Shown here: positions 7,617 to 16,722 of the stretch, in pieces
How the letters are laid out: each line of letters starts with the position of its first letter
Numbering within the stretch: position 1 is the first letter of the stretch
Source of the DNA: Paenibacillus sp. PL2-23
GTDB lineage: Bacteria; Bacillota; Bacilli; Paenibacillales; Paenibacillaceae
Length of the DNA stretch: 64,000 nt
Direction of reading: 5' to 3'
Assembly (NCBI RefSeq): GCF_040834005.1
Contig: NZ_CP162129.1
Location: 2,628,001-2,692,000, forward strand
Position numbers and translations under genes: made by a program
Notes under the pieces: model-generated
What the model was told of the DNA's origin: nothing
Databases searched by the model: none
What the model saw: the letters and a program-made list of their open reading frames with translations, nothing else

Positions 7617-8654
7617 ATGACTGGGACATCTTCTGCAAGTCAAAAGGTTCGCCACTTGGAATTAGGGCTTAGCGATGAGCAAGCTGTTGATATGTATACC
7701 ATGATGGTCAAAGCAAGGAAATTCGACGAGCGGATGCTGCTGCTGCAGCGTGCGGGCAAGATCAACTTCCATGTGTCCGGCATTGGACAGGAGGTTGCGC
7801 AGGTAGCGGCTGCCTTCGCGCTTGACCGCGAGCAGGATTATTTCCTGCCGTATTACCGCGATTACGGCTTTGTGCTGTCTGTCGGCATGACGCTGAAGGA
7901 GCTGCTGCTTTCTGTATTCGCGAAGGCGGAGGACCCTAACAGCGGCGGGCGCCAGATGCCGGGCCACTTCGGGCACCGGAAGCTGCGCATCGTAACCGGC
8001 TCCAGTCCCGTTACGACTCAGGTGCCTCATGCGGTAGGCATTGCGCTGGCAGCCAAGATGAAGAAGAAGCCGTTCGTCAGCTTTGTGACCTTCGGCGAAG
8101 GCTCCAGCAATCAAGGGGATTTCCATGAGGGCTGCAACTTCGCTGGTGTACATAAGCTCCCGGTTATTCTCATGTGCGAAAATAATCAATATGCCATATC
8201 GGTGCCTGTTCATAAGCAGCTTGTGGGTCGGGTCGCTGATCGTGCGATCGGATACGGCTTCCCAGGCGTTCAGGTTGACGGCAACGACGCGCTGGAGGTC
8301 TATCGCGTCGTTCAGGAAGCACGCGCCCGCGCCGTTGCCGGTGAAGGCCCGACGTTAATCGAAGCGATGATGTACCGCTTGTCGCCTCATTCAACCTCCG
8401 ACAACGATCTGGCCTACCGGACCAAAGAGGAAGTCGACGAGAACAAGGCAAAGGACGGCATTCCGAAGTTCAAGCAATATCTTCTGGATTGCGGCATTTG
8501 GAGCGAGGAGCGCGAGGAAGAGCTTCTGGCCCGCATTCGCAAGGAGCTCGACGAGGCAACAGAATACGGCGACAAGGCGCCGTTCCCGACGCCGGAATCA
8601 ACGCTCGTTCATGTGTATGAAAACGATGATGCGGTGCAAAGGGGGAACCGTTAA
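7617..8654 (+). CDS. bkdAA: Branched-chain 2-oxoacid dehydrogenase E1 alpha
   Basis: Thiamine-diphosphate subunit that decarboxylates oxoacids from Val, Leu and Ile with BkdAB. The ATG follows AAGGAGG (7601-7607) by 9 bases; the adjacent TTG 7614 is possible. The product (345 residues) has the TPP-binding GEGSSNQGDFHEG...NNQYAIS signature and the E1 alpha phosphorylation-loop-like YRLSPHSTSDND. Its stop overlaps the bkdAB start as TAATG, implying translational coupling for equal subunit amounts. The products feed synthesis of iso and anteiso fatty acids, the main membrane lipids of this group. Confidence 0.95.
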   Translation: MTGTSSASQKVRHLELGLSDEQAVDMYTMMVKARKFDERMLLLQRAGKINFHVSGIGQEVAQVAAAFALDREQDYFLPYYRDYGFVLSVGMTLKELLLSVFAKAEDPNSGGRQMPGHFGHRKLRIVTGSSPVTTQVPHAVGIALAAKMKKKPFVSFVTFGEGSSNQGDFHEGCNFAGVHKLPVILMCENNQYAISVPVHKQLVGRVADRAIGYGFPGVQVDGNDALEVYRVVQEARARAVAGEGPTLIEAMMYRLSPHSTSDNDLAYRTKEEVDENKAKDGIPKFKQYLLDCGIWSEEREEELLARIRKELDEATEYGDKAPFPTPESTLVHVYENDDAVQRGNR

Positions 8655-9637
8655 TGCCGGTCATGGATTATATAGACGCCATTAGGCTCGCAATGAAGGA
8701 AGAGATGGAGCGGGACGAGGACGTTTTTGTTCTCGGCGAGGACGTCGGCGTCAAGGGCGGCGTCTTTACGACGACCAAAGGCCTGCACGAGCAGTTCGGC
8801 GAATACCGCGCGCTGGATACGCCGCTGGCTGAATCTGCCATTGCGGGTGTGGCGATTGGCGCCGCGATGTATGGCATGAAGCCCATTGCGGAAATGCAGT
8901 ATTCGGACTTTATGTTCCCTGCCACGAACCAGATCATCAGCGAGGCGGCCAAAATCAGATACCGCTCCAACAACGACTGGAGCTGTCCGGTGGTCATTCG
9001 CGCTCCAATCGGAGGCGGCGTATTCGGAGGCTTGTATCATTCCCAATGTCCAGAATCAGTATTTTTTGGAACGCCGGGCTTGAAGATTGTAGCGCCGTAT
9101 CGTCCATACGATGCCAAGGGGCTGCTGAAGGCAGCGGTTCGCGACGCGGATCCCGTTATTTATTTTGAGAACAAAAAATGCTACAAGCTCATCAACGGAG
9201 ACGTGCCGGAGGACGATTATATCGTGCCGATCGGCAAAGCGAACGTGCTTCGCGAGGGTGATGATATCACGGTCATTGGCTACAGTATGCCGCTACGCTT
9301 CGTGGAGCAAGCAGCCGAGGAGCTTCAGCAAGAGGGCATCAGCGCCCATATCCTGGACCTTCGCACGCTGCAGCCGCTGGACAAGGAAGCGATCCTGGAG
9401 TCGGTTCGCAAAACCGGGAAGGTGCTCATCATTCATGAGGACAACAAAACAGGCGGAGTCGGCGCGGAGGTATCCGCCATCATAGCGGAGGAGCTGCTGT
9501 ATGAGCTGGACGCGCCGATTATGCGTCTGTGCGGACCGGATGTTCCGGCAATGCCGATTAATCCGCCGGGCGAAAAGTTTTTCCTGCTGAACAAAGACAA
9601 AGTGAAGGAAGCCATGCGCAATTTAGCTCTGTATTGA
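8654..9637 (+). CDS. bkdAB: Branched-chain 2-oxoacid dehydrogenase E1 beta
   Basis: Partner of BkdAA in the E1 tetramer. The 327 residues start at ATG 8654, sharing one base with the stop of bkdAA. Family marks include GEDVGVKGGVF near the N terminus, DTPLAESAIAGVAIGAA, the transketolase C-terminal region with DLRTLQPLD, and the closing PGEKFFLLNKDKV. Full length with no sign of damage. Confidence 0.95.
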   Translation: MPVMDYIDAIRLAMKEEMERDEDVFVLGEDVGVKGGVFTTTKGLHEQFGEYRALDTPLAESAIAGVAIGAAMYGMKPIAEMQYSDFMFPATNQIISEAAKIRYRSNNDWSCPVVIRAPIGGGVFGGLYHSQCPESVFFGTPGLKIVAPYRPYDAKGLLKAAVRDADPVIYFENKKCYKLINGDVPEDDYIVPIGKANVLREGDDITVIGYSMPLRFVEQAAEELQQEGISAHILDLRTLQPLDKEAILESVRKTGKVLIIHEDNKTGGVGAEVSAIIAEELLYELDAPIMRLCGPDVPAMPINPPGEKFFLLNKDKVKEAMRNLALY

Positions 9638-9684
9638 GGTGCGGCTAGCTGCAGCGCAGGCTTAATCCGTTGGGAGTTGATCCA

Positions 9685-11013
9685 TTGAAGACGATTACTG
9701 AAATTGTAGTGCCGCAGCTGGCGGAATCGCTGGTGTCTGCCACAATCGACAAATGGTTGAAGCAGCCTGGGGATTTTGTTGATCAATACGAGCCGCTGTG
9801 CGAAATCCTGACTGACAAGGTGAACGCGGAGCTGCCCTCCACGGTATCAGGAAAGGTTGTTCAAATTTTGGTTTCCCCTGGTGAGACGGTGCCTGTCGGC
9901 ACGCCAGTCTGCCTCATTGAGACCGAAGGCATAGCGGATACCGGCGTGGGAGGAACAGCCCCTCACGCCGCCGGAGCGGTCTCGACAGAGCCGTCCCTGT
10001 CGGCACAGCCTGCCGCCGCAGCTGCCGAAGCTAGCGCGGACGCGCCGATGCGCAACCGCTTCTCGCCGGCGGTGCAGCAGCTTGCCGCCGAGCACGGCGT
10101 CCGGCTGGGCGATGTGCAGGGAACCGGCCTGGGCGGTCGGATTACACGCAAGGATGTGCTCGCATTTGTGGCATCCGGCGCTCATAAGCGTCCAACAGGC
10201 GTAACGTCCGGGCCATCAACCGTTGATCCGCGGGCGCAGGTTCGGTCATCCGGCATCCATTTGTCGGAGACGCCGCGCATTCCCAAGATCGAGATTGAAA
10301 GCACGCTGCCTGGACGAGGCGAGACGTTTATCGATGTTACGCCAATTCGCAATACGATTGCGCGCAATATGCGCCAAAGCGTAAGTGAAATTCCGCATGC
10401 CTGGACGATGATCGAGGTGGACGTAACGAACCTTGTTGTGCTTCGCAACAAGCTGAAGGACGAATTCATGAAGCGGGAAGGCATCAACCTTACTTACCTT
10501 GCGTTTCTGCTGAAGGCTGTCGTCAACGCGATCAAGGATTATCCTATTATGAATGCAACTTGGGCCGTGGACAAAATTATCGTGAAGCGCGATATTAACA
10601 TCTCGCTGGCCGTTGGCACAGAGGATTCCGTCCTGACGCCAGTGATTAAAAACGCGGATCACAAAAACGTGGCGGGACTCGCCAAGGAAATCGACGAGCT
10701 CGCGCGTAAAACGAGAGAAGGCAAGCTGACGCTGTCGGATATGCAGGGCGGCACCTTCACTGTCAATAATACGGGCTCTTTTGGCTCGATTTTGTCCTAT
10801 CCCATTATTAATTACCCGCAGGCGGCGATTCTCACCTTCGAATCCATCGTGAAGCGTCCCGTCGTCATCAACGATATGATTGCGGTCCGTTCCATGGCGA
10901 ACCTTTGCCTATCTCTTGACCATCGCATCTTGGACGGCGTCATCTGCGGACGCTTCCTGCAGCGGGTGAAGGATAATCTGGAGAGCTTTACGCTGGACAG
11001 CAAATTGTATTAA
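9685..11013 (+). CDS. bkdB: Dihydrolipoyl acyltransferase (E2) of branched-chain complex
   Basis: Core of the complex; moves the branched acyl group from lipoyl arm to CoA. I choose TTG 9685 (GGGAG at 9672-9676, 8 bases away) over TTG 9670, which has no site. Domains in order: lipoyl domain (about 5-80) with the lipoylated lysine in TDKVNAE, an Ala/Pro-rich hinge, the peripheral subunit-binding domain (NRFSPAVQQLAAEHGV to RKDVLAF), a second hinge, and the catalytic domain with DHRILDG. One lipoyl domain is typical for Gram-positive BCKDH. lipB, needed to lipoylate it, is 20 bases downstream. Confidence 0.94.
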   Translation: MKTITEIVVPQLAESLVSATIDKWLKQPGDFVDQYEPLCEILTDKVNAELPSTVSGKVVQILVSPGETVPVGTPVCLIETEGIADTGVGGTAPHAAGAVSTEPSLSAQPAAAAAEASADAPMRNRFSPAVQQLAAEHGVRLGDVQGTGLGGRITRKDVLAFVASGAHKRPTGVTSGPSTVDPRAQVRSSGIHLSETPRIPKIEIESTLPGRGETFIDVTPIRNTIARNMRQSVSEIPHAWTMIEVDVTNLVVLRNKLKDEFMKREGINLTYLAFLLKAVVNAIKDYPIMNATWAVDKIIVKRDINISLAVGTEDSVLTPVIKNADHKNVAGLAKEIDELARKTREGKLTLSDMQGGTFTVNNTGSFGSILSYPIINYPQAAILTFESIVKRPVVINDMIAVRSMANLCLSLDHRILDGVICGRFLQRVKDNLESFTLDSKLY

Positions 11014-11033
11014 TAAAGGAGAGAGAGTCTGTT

Positions 11034-11729
11034 ATGGGAGATGCGGGAACTAGCGCGGAGCGCAGAGCGCTCGCTGCGAAGTACGTCGGCATGCTTCCCT
11101 ACGCGGAGGCATGGGATATGCAGAAGGCCTACGTGAAGGAAATTGATCGGGAGGAGCGTCCAGAGACGCTGCTCCTTCTTCAGCATCCGCCGACCTATAC
11201 CATGGGGTCCGACCGGCACCCGGAGCACCTGCTTCTGAACGAGGAGGAGCTTGTTGAAAAGGGTATTGACCTGTTCGAAATTGATCGGGGCGGCGATATT
11301 ACGTACCATGGTCCTGGCCAGCTGGTGGGGTATCCGCTCCTGTATCTGGATGCGGTGGGCCTTGATCTTCACGCTTATTTGCGAAGCCTGGAGGGAGTCA
11401 TTATGGATTGGCTCGCCACGTATGGTATAGAAGCGAGCAGAAAGCCGGAATATACAGGAGTGTGGGTCGGGGACCAAAAAATCGCGGCGATTGGTGTCAA
11501 GTTCAACAAGGCGCGCCATCGCAGAGGATTTATAACGAGTCACGGGTTTGCGCTTAATGTGAAGCCAGGCATCGCTTCGGAGGGCTTCACCGGCATCGTG
11601 CCTTGCGGCATTCAGCAGTACGGCGTGACCTCCTTCGGCGATCTGACGGGACGCGATATATCCGTTGAAGCGGCAGCCGAGGAGCTGCTTCCTTATTTCG
11701 TTAAGCGCTTCGGCTGCGAGCTGGTGTAG
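11034..11729 (+). CDS. lipB: Octanoyl transferase LipB
   Basis: Moves octanoyl groups from acyl carrier protein to lipoyl domains, the first step of de novo lipoate assembly. The 231 residues have GGDITYHGPGQLVGYPLL, the catalytic K156 in AAIGVKF and the acyl-accepting C191 in GIVPCGI. An AAAGGAGAG site precedes the ATG. It lies 20 bases after bkdB, so it is probably co-transcribed with its substrate. B. subtilis uses the unrelated LipM for this step, so this is a lineage difference. Confidence 0.94.
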   Translation: MGDAGTSAERRALAAKYVGMLPYAEAWDMQKAYVKEIDREERPETLLLLQHPPTYTMGSDRHPEHLLLNEEELVEKGIDLFEIDRGGDITYHGPGQLVGYPLLYLDAVGLDLHAYLRSLEGVIMDWLATYGIEASRKPEYTGVWVGDQKIAAIGVKFNKARHRRGFITSHGFALNVKPGIASEGFTGIVPCGIQQYGVTSFGDLTGRDISVEAAAEELLPYFVKRFGCELV

Positions 11730-11763
11730 CTGTGGCGTGTACAGCGTCGGTACAGAGGCTGAA

Positions 11764-11865
11764 TCAGCTCAGGAAGAGCGAGCCTATGCCGGCGAATACC
11801 GTAGTAATTAAGAGCGCGGAGGCCACGATAATCGCGACAATGCGAATTATTTTTTGCTGGCGCAT
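11764..11865 (-). CDS. Prli42-like stressosome-associated membrane miniprotein, 33 residues
   Basis: A 33-codon ORF on the minus strand, ATG at 11863-11865, TGA at 11764-11766, with AAGGAGA 7 bases upstream of the start. The product is a short basic head (MRQQKIIR) followed by one hydrophobic helix ending in AGIGSLFLS. This resembles Prli42, the roughly 31-residue peptide that anchors the stressosome to the membrane in Listeria and is widespread in Firmicutes. The match is by pattern, not alignment. It faces lipB and is divergent from the M20 peptidase gene. Confidence 0.75.
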   Translation of the reverse strand: MRQQKIIRIVAIIVASALLITTVFAGIGSLFLS

Positions 11866-11939
11866 GAAGCGGTTCTCCTTTCCGGATGGTATGGCTTATG
11901 CTCTATTGTAAACGAAACAGACGGACGGAGGAAACAGAT

Positions 11940-13073
11940 ATGGTGCAAAAAGATAGGCTTGTTCATGAATTTATGGAGCTCGTCCAAATTGACAGCGAAA
12001 CGAAATACGAAGGCGAGATCAGCAAGGTGCTGAAAGAGAAGTTCGGCGCGCTTGGGCTTGCGCTTACCGAGGACGACGCGGCAGCGAAGACGGGCCATGG
12101 CGCCAATAACCTATTTGCAATGCTGGAAGCGTCAGGTGGAGCGGAGGACGCCCCCACGCTGCTGTTCACCAGCCATATGGATACGGTCACCCCGGGCCGA
12201 GGCATCAAGCCGCGTCTGGAGTCGGATGGCTATATCCGCAGCGACGGCACCACGATTCTCGGCGCTGACGATAAGGCAGGCCTCGCGGCGATGCTGGAGG
12301 CGATTCGCGTGCTGAAGGAGGGAGGAATCCCGCATGGCCGCGTGCAGTTCGTCATTACGGTTGGCGAGGAGTCCGGGCTGCTGGGCGCGCGTTCCATGGA
12401 CGCGTCCAAGCTGGAGGCGGACTACGGCTTCGCGCTGGATTCCAACGGCTCTATCGGAGATATTGCGGTAGCGGCTCCGACACAGGCCAAGGTGACGATC
12501 AAGCTGTTCGGCAGGTCCGCGCACGCGGGAGTGAATCCCGAGGATGGCATTAGCGCCATCCAGGTCGCCTCCAAGGCAATATCGCGTATGCCGCTTGGCC
12601 GCATCGACTTCGAAACGACGGCTAATATCGGCAAATTCGAAGGCGGGGGCGCCACCAATATCGTTTGTGAATACGTCAAGCTGGACGCGGAGGCGCGAAG
12701 CCTGGTTCAGGATAAGCTGGACGCTCAGCTGAAGGCGATGAAGGACGCGGTGGAAAGCGCGGCGTCGGAATTCGGCGCGCGAGCGGAGTTCGAGAGCGAT
12801 GTCATCTATCCTGCCTACAAATACGAGGATGGAGATGAGATCGTCGAGCTGGCCAAAGCAGCGATTATCTCCATCGGAGCGAAGCCTAAGACCTTCCATT
12901 CGGGAGGCGGAAGCGACGCCAATGTATTCAACGGTCTCGGCGTGCCAACCGTCAATCTGGCCGTTGGGTACGAGCATATCCATACGACCAAGGAGCAGAT
13001 CAAGGCCGATGATCTTGTGAAGACGGCCGAGCTGGTTGTCGCGATTATTCGCCAGGCCTCCGGCCGCGAATAA
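11940..13073 (+). CDS. M20-family metallopeptidase, YqjE/PepT-like
   Basis: Predicted two-zinc aminopeptidase of the tripeptidase group. Start ATG 11940 follows CGGAGGAAACAG; an upstream in-frame ATG at 11886 would add an unlikely 18-residue head. The 377 residues carry the M20 set: SHMDTVTPG, GADDKAG, GEESGLLGA with the catalytic Glu, a ligand Asp (FALDSNGSIGD), the dimerisation lid (about 185-290) and HSGGGSDANVF with the last zinc His. B. subtilis YqjE is similar in length. The substrate is not known. Confidence 0.88.
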   Translation: MVQKDRLVHEFMELVQIDSETKYEGEISKVLKEKFGALGLALTEDDAAAKTGHGANNLFAMLEASGGAEDAPTLLFTSHMDTVTPGRGIKPRLESDGYIRSDGTTILGADDKAGLAAMLEAIRVLKEGGIPHGRVQFVITVGEESGLLGARSMDASKLEADYGFALDSNGSIGDIAVAAPTQAKVTIKLFGRSAHAGVNPEDGISAIQVASKAISRMPLGRIDFETTANIGKFEGGGATNIVCEYVKLDAEARSLVQDKLDAQLKAMKDAVESAASEFGARAEFESDVIYPAYKYEDGDEIVELAKAAIISIGAKPKTFHSGGGSDANVFNGLGVPTVNLAVGYEHIHTTKEQIKADDLVKTAELVVAIIRQASGRE

Positions 13074-13121
13074 GGGCATGAGGGCATAAGGTCCCATAAC
13101 GGGAATTTGGGGGAATGTTGA

Positions 13122-13685
13122 ATGGATTCATGTGGCAAGCCGCACATCTGGCGCGAAGAAACGATTAGCAGCGAGCCGATCTTCCAAGGGAAGATCATTT
13201 CCTTGCAGGTGGACACTGTGACGCTCGCCGACGGGCGCAGCGCGACTAGGGAGATTGTCCGCCATCCCGGCGCCGCAGCTGTGGTGGCGCTGCTCGACGG
13301 GAAGCTGCTTGTCGTGGAGCAATTCCGCAAGCCGCTGGAGAAATGCCAGATCGAGATTCCGGCAGGCAAGCTGGATGGCGATGAGGATCCGCTTGTCGCT
13401 GCAGCCCGGGAGCTGGAGGAGGAGACCGGCTACAAGGCGAAGGAGCTGAAGCTGCTGAACGCGTTTTATACGTCTCCAGGCTTCGCGGATGAGAAGCTGT
13501 ATGTCTACTGGGCAACGGAGCTGGAGCCAGGGGAGCAGCAGCTAGACGAGGATGAGGATATCCAGGTGGAGGCCATAACGCTGGAGCAGGCGGAGGCGTA
13601 CATTGCGGAAGGCCGCATCAGCGACGCCAAAACCATATTAGCGGTGTATGCCTGGAAGCTCCACCAGCTCACAGGCTCCATCTAG
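13122..13685 (+). CDS. nudF: ADP-ribose pyrophosphatase (Nudix)
   Basis: Hydrolyses ADP-ribose to AMP and ribose 5-phosphate. The Nudix box is complete, from GKLDGDE to RELEEETGY (about residues 84-106), with the GX5EX7REUXEEXGU spacing. The upstream EQFRKP and the length (187 residues) fit the NudF group. GGGGG precedes ATG 13122. It lies 48 bases after the peptidase gene and may be co-transcribed. Confidence 0.92.
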   Translation: MDSCGKPHIWREETISSEPIFQGKIISLQVDTVTLADGRSATREIVRHPGAAAVVALLDGKLLVVEQFRKPLEKCQIEIPAGKLDGDEDPLVAAARELEEETGYKAKELKLLNAFYTSPGFADEKLYVYWATELEPGEQQLDEDEDIQVEAITLEQAEAYIAEGRISDAKTILAVYAWKLHQLTGSI

Positions 13686-13711
13686 AGACACTAAAGACCC
13701 TGCTGCCGGGC

Positions 13712-13741
13712 GACATAAGCGCCCCCCTGCCGGCATACAAT
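13712..13741 (+). promoter_or_regulatory. Putative sigma-E promoter of spoIIM
   Basis: CATACAAT (13734-13741) matches the sigma-E -10 consensus; GACATAA (13712-13718), 15 bases upstream, is a partial -35. spoIIM is a sigma-E gene in B. subtilis, which supports the reading. Confidence 0.5.
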
Positions 13742-13834
13742 GAGAGGACAACCTCTTGCCCATGGCCATTCATTTGAATGCTGTGCAGGCGGAGGTCTGG
13801 CCACCATTATGCGCGGGTTGGGGGGCGTTGTGCT

Positions 13835-14452
13835 GTGAAGGTGCATATGAATCTGTATGTGTTTGTAGCCGTATTGTTCGTGGTTGGCGGCGTATTCGGC
13901 GTCATCCTGCTGCATGCGCTGACGCTTGAGCAGCAGCAGGACCTGTCTGACGAGCTGAGCGGCTATATGCGTTATATGAATATCGGAATCGACGCAAGCG
14001 AAAAGGAAGTGTTCTGGGATCGGTTCCTTGTCCATATGAAATGGCTGGTGCTTATCTGGTTATTAGGCGTGACGGTCGTCGGCATACCTGGCATTCTGGC
14101 CCTTAACTTCCTGAAGGGTACGCTGATCGGGTTCGCGCTGGCTGTGCTCGTCCAGCAATATGGATGGAAGGGTGTAGTCTTCGCCTTCCTCGCGCTTGCT
14201 CCGCAGAATATGATTGCGGTGCCTGCCCTGATTGTCGCAAGCGCCTTCTCTATTGCCTTCGGCATTTATCTAGTCAAGAACCGTCTCCTTCAGCAACGCG
14301 GCGAGCTCCTTCCGCAGCTGGGCACGCTGACCTCCATGGCGATCATGATGCTTCTGCTGCTGGCGGGAGCGGCATGTGTAGAGGCTTATTTGTCCCCTTC
14401 GGTCATAGGCTGGGCCATCCCTTATCTTTCTCCTTCTGATGGCATGTTCTGA
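13835..14452 (+). CDS. spoIIM: Stage II sporulation protein M
   Basis: Membrane component of the SpoIIDMP engulfment machine that works in the mother cell to remove septal peptidoglycan. Start is GTG 13835 after a GGGGGG run, or ATG 13847; an upstream ATG at 13778 gives an atypical head. The 205-residue product has five hydrophobic segments, the first at its N terminus, and the conserved extracytoplasmic stretch after the first helix. It sits before fur, as in B. subtilis. Confidence 0.9.
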   Translation: MKVHMNLYVFVAVLFVVGGVFGVILLHALTLEQQQDLSDELSGYMRYMNIGIDASEKEVFWDRFLVHMKWLVLIWLLGVTVVGIPGILALNFLKGTLIGFALAVLVQQYGWKGVVFAFLALAPQNMIAVPALIVASAFSIAFGIYLVKNRLLQQRGELLPQLGTLTSMAIMMLLLLAGAACVEAYLSPSVIGWAIPYLSPSDGMF

Positions 14453-14476
14453 TGGCATGATCTGACAATCCGAGGT

Positions 14477-14506
14477 TTGACTTTCCGAGATGTTAGCCCC
14501 TATAAT
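14477..14506 (+). promoter_or_regulatory. Sigma-A promoter of fur
   Basis: TTGACT (14477-14482), 18 bases, TATAAT (14501-14506). This is one of the best sigma-A promoters in the window. I could not make out a full Fur or PerR box over it. Confidence 0.75.
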
Positions 14507-14558
14507 GAGAGAAAATCATGCTAGGCTACAGGCGCGGACATGCGGCAAGGGGGAGAAC

Positions 14559-15020
14559 ATGGAAGCCCGAATAGACAAGATCAAGCAGCAGCTGCAGTCG
14601 CAAGGCTACAAGCTGACCCCGCAGCGCGAGGCGACCGTTCGTGTGCTGCTGGAGAACGAGGAAGATCATCTCAGCGCGGAAGACGTATTCTTGCTGGTTA
14701 AGGACATCGCGCCAGAGATCGGACTGGCGACAGTCTACCGCACGCTGGAGCTTCTAAGCGAGATGCATGTCGTCGAGAAGCTGAACTTTGGCGATGGCGT
14801 GGCCAGGTACGATCTCAGAACCGACAGCAGCAAGCATCATCATCATCATCTCATTTGTGTGCAGTGCGGCACGATGGACGAGATTAAGGATGATTGGCTG
14901 CTGCCTCTTGAAGAGCGGCTGGAGTCGGAGTACGGCTTTTTTGTTGTGGACCATAGGCTCGACTTCCAGGGCGTCTGCAGAAGATGTCGGGAGAAGCACG
15001 AACAAGGCAATCCCATATAG
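14559..15020 (+). CDS. fur: Ferric uptake regulator Fur
   Basis: Metal-dependent repressor of iron uptake genes. ATG 14559 follows AAGGGGGAGA; the upstream ATG 14490 overlaps the promoter. The 153 residues have the winged helix (TPQREATVRVLL to LATVYRTLELL), the His-rich metal site (HHHHHLICVQCG) and two structural-zinc cysteine pairs, CVQC and CRRC. Position after spoIIM and before the yqkK-xerD block matches B. subtilis fur (yqkL). PerR and Zur are alternatives by domain; position and the five-His run favour Fur. Confidence 0.9.
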   Translation: MEARIDKIKQQLQSQGYKLTPQREATVRVLLENEEDHLSAEDVFLLVKDIAPEIGLATVYRTLELLSEMHVVEKLNFGDGVARYDLRTDSSKHHHHHLICVQCGTMDEIKDDWLLPLEERLESEYGFFVVDHRLDFQGVCRRCREKHEQGNPI

Positions 15021-15057
15021 CGGCTCTGTCCTCCACTCAGTGGGGACAGGGCCGTAT
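15021..15057 (+). terminator. Terminator after fur
   Basis: Stem CGGCTCTGTCC (15021-15031) with GGACAGGGCCG (15044-15054), one G-U pair, immediately after the stop codon. The following T tract is poor. Confidence 0.65.
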
Positions 15058-15162
15058 TACGTTTCGGAGCAAGGCAAGGCTGATTGCCTCTAGGCGCACA
15101 TAATTTATGCTCATGCTGGAGAAGGTACGTTTTAGTAAGTATCTACCTAGGAGGCGTAGCAG

Positions 15163-16281
15163 ATGATTATAGGTGTGCCGAAGGAAATCAAGCAGAGCGA
15201 ATATCGTGTGGCGCTGACGCCGGCGGGCGTAACCATGCTGGTCGCTGCTGGACATCGCGTGCTTGTTCAGACCGGAGCGGGGGAGGGCAGCGGCTTTGAG
15301 GACGAGGACTATGTGAGAGAAGGTGCACAGATCGTCCCTGCCGCTGCTGCTGCCTGGGGCGAAGCGGAGATGATTATGAAGGTGAAGGAACCGCTTCCGG
15401 AGGAATTCGGCTACTTCCGCAAGGGCATGCTGCTGTTCACTTATCTTCATCTGGCCGCCGCGGCTGAGCTGACGAAAGCGCTGGTGGACAATGAGGTGAC
15501 GGGAATCGCATACGAGACTATTCAGCTTGACAACGGCAGCCTGCCCCTTCTCACTCCAATGAGCGAGGTGGCGGGCCGAATGGCTGTGCAGGTCGGTGCC
15601 CAGTTCCTGGAAGCGTTCAACGGAGGCAGGGGTGTCCTGCTTGGAGGCGTGCCAGGGGTGCCGCCGGCAGAGGTAGTGGTCATCGGCGGAGGCATAGTGG
15701 GCACCAACTCAGCTCGGATGGCGCTTGGACTGGGAGCCAATGTGGTCATTATCGAAAAAAACGCCGACCGTATGAGGTATCTGGATGAGGTGTTCGACGG
15801 CAGAATTCGTACATTAATGTCCAGTCCGCTCCATATCGCGGAAGCCGTGTCCCAAGCGGATCTCGTCATTGGCGCTGTGCTTATTCCGGGTGCCAAAGCG
15901 CCGCATCTCGTAACGGAGGATATGGTGAAAAAAATGAAAAAGGGCGCCGTCATCGTTGACGTAGCCGTGGATCAGGGCGGCTCCATCGCCACCATTGACC
16001 GGCCCACGACACACAAGGACCCCGTCTATGTGAAGCATGGCGTTATTCATTACGCCGTCGCGAATATCCCGGGAGCGGTTCCGCGCACCTCAACCTTTGC
16101 CTTAACGAATGTCACCATGCCCTATGCGATGGAGCTGGCGCGGGAGGGTCTGGGAGCCCTTAGAAGAAGCGCGCCTCTGCAGAGGGGCGTCAACACCTAT
16201 GGCGGTCATGTGACGAACGAAGCCGTCGCGGCTGCAACAGGCCTGCCCTATACGCCAGTTATGGAGGCGCTGGAGGGCTAG
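15163..16281 (+). CDS. ald: Alanine dehydrogenase
   Basis: NAD-dependent, reversible deamination of L-alanine to pyruvate and ammonium; in spore formers it supports sporulation and growth on alanine. The 372 residues begin [20 protein letters not shown], hold the substrate-binding Lys/His region ([18 protein letters not shown]), the NAD fold [16 protein letters not shown] and the closing [21 protein letters not shown] at 15150-15155 precedes ATG. No ald promoter was convincing. Confidence 0.96.
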   Translation: MIIGVPKEIKQSEYRVALTPAGVTMLVAAGHRVLVQTGAGEGSGFEDEDYVREGAQIVPAAAAAWGEAEMIMKVKEPLPEEFGYFRKGMLLFTYLHLAAAAELTKALVDNEVTGIAYETIQLDNGSLPLLTPMSEVAGRMAVQVGAQFLEAFNGGRGVLLGGVPGVPPAEVVVIGGGIVGTNSARMALGLGANVVIIEKNADRMRYLDEVFDGRIRTLMSSPLHIAEAVSQADLVIGAVLIPGAKAPHLVTEDMVKKMKKGAVIVDVAVDQGGSIATIDRPTTHKDPVYVKHGVIHYAVANIPGAVPRTSTFALTNVTMPYAMELAREGLGALRRSAPLQRGVNTYGGHVTNEAVAAATGLPYTPVMEALEG

Positions 16282-16365
16282 GGAGTAACGAACATAATTA
16301 GGACAGCCTTCTCATAAGGTGATAGGGGCAGAGCCTTGCCTATGCTGAACCGAGGAGGCTGTATT

Positions 16366-16599
16366 ATGGTATTTTCATTACGCGGCTGGGGAAGCCGCCT
16401 GTTGTTCTTGGTTGTATTTGCTGTGCTCCTGTTCATCGCTGCAGGGGGCTACGGATGGCTCATGGAGGCCGTATCGCCCGTTCAGCCGTATCGAGTGCCC
16501 AAAGGCGAAGCGATGAAGGTTACCGCCAAGGAGCCTTACACGCCGGACAGCGCAAGCGGTGCAGAACGGCTAAGGTGGTTTTATTGGTATGGAGAATAA
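16366..16599 (+). CDS. yqkK: DUF4227 membrane protein, YqkK-like
   Basis: Small bitopic membrane protein of unknown function. ATG 16366 has GAGGAGG at 16352-16358; the earlier ATG 16336 has none. The 77 residues have one hydrophobic helix (about 9-31) and a polar outside domain ending ERLRWFYWYGE. B. subtilis has yqkK in this slot just before the xerD gene. Position is the main support. Confidence 0.75.
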   Translation: MVFSLRGWGSRLLFLVVFAVLLFIAAGGYGWLMEAVSPVQPYRVPKGEAMKVTAKEPYTPDSASGAERLRWFYWYGE

Positions 16600-16722
16600 G
16601 GTCCCGAACGGTAAGTCTTGTAAGGAATTGCCGCACGCAAGCAGGATTATGCTCGGCTCTTGTTGAATCTTGTTGAAGATTAACAGGATCAAAGCTGCGG
16701 TTATGCCCGAAAGGAAGTTGCA

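Noticed and set aside
12132..13097. Minus-strand ORF opposite the M20 peptidase gene
   Set aside because: Shadow ORF; the peptidase has all its catalytic motifs.
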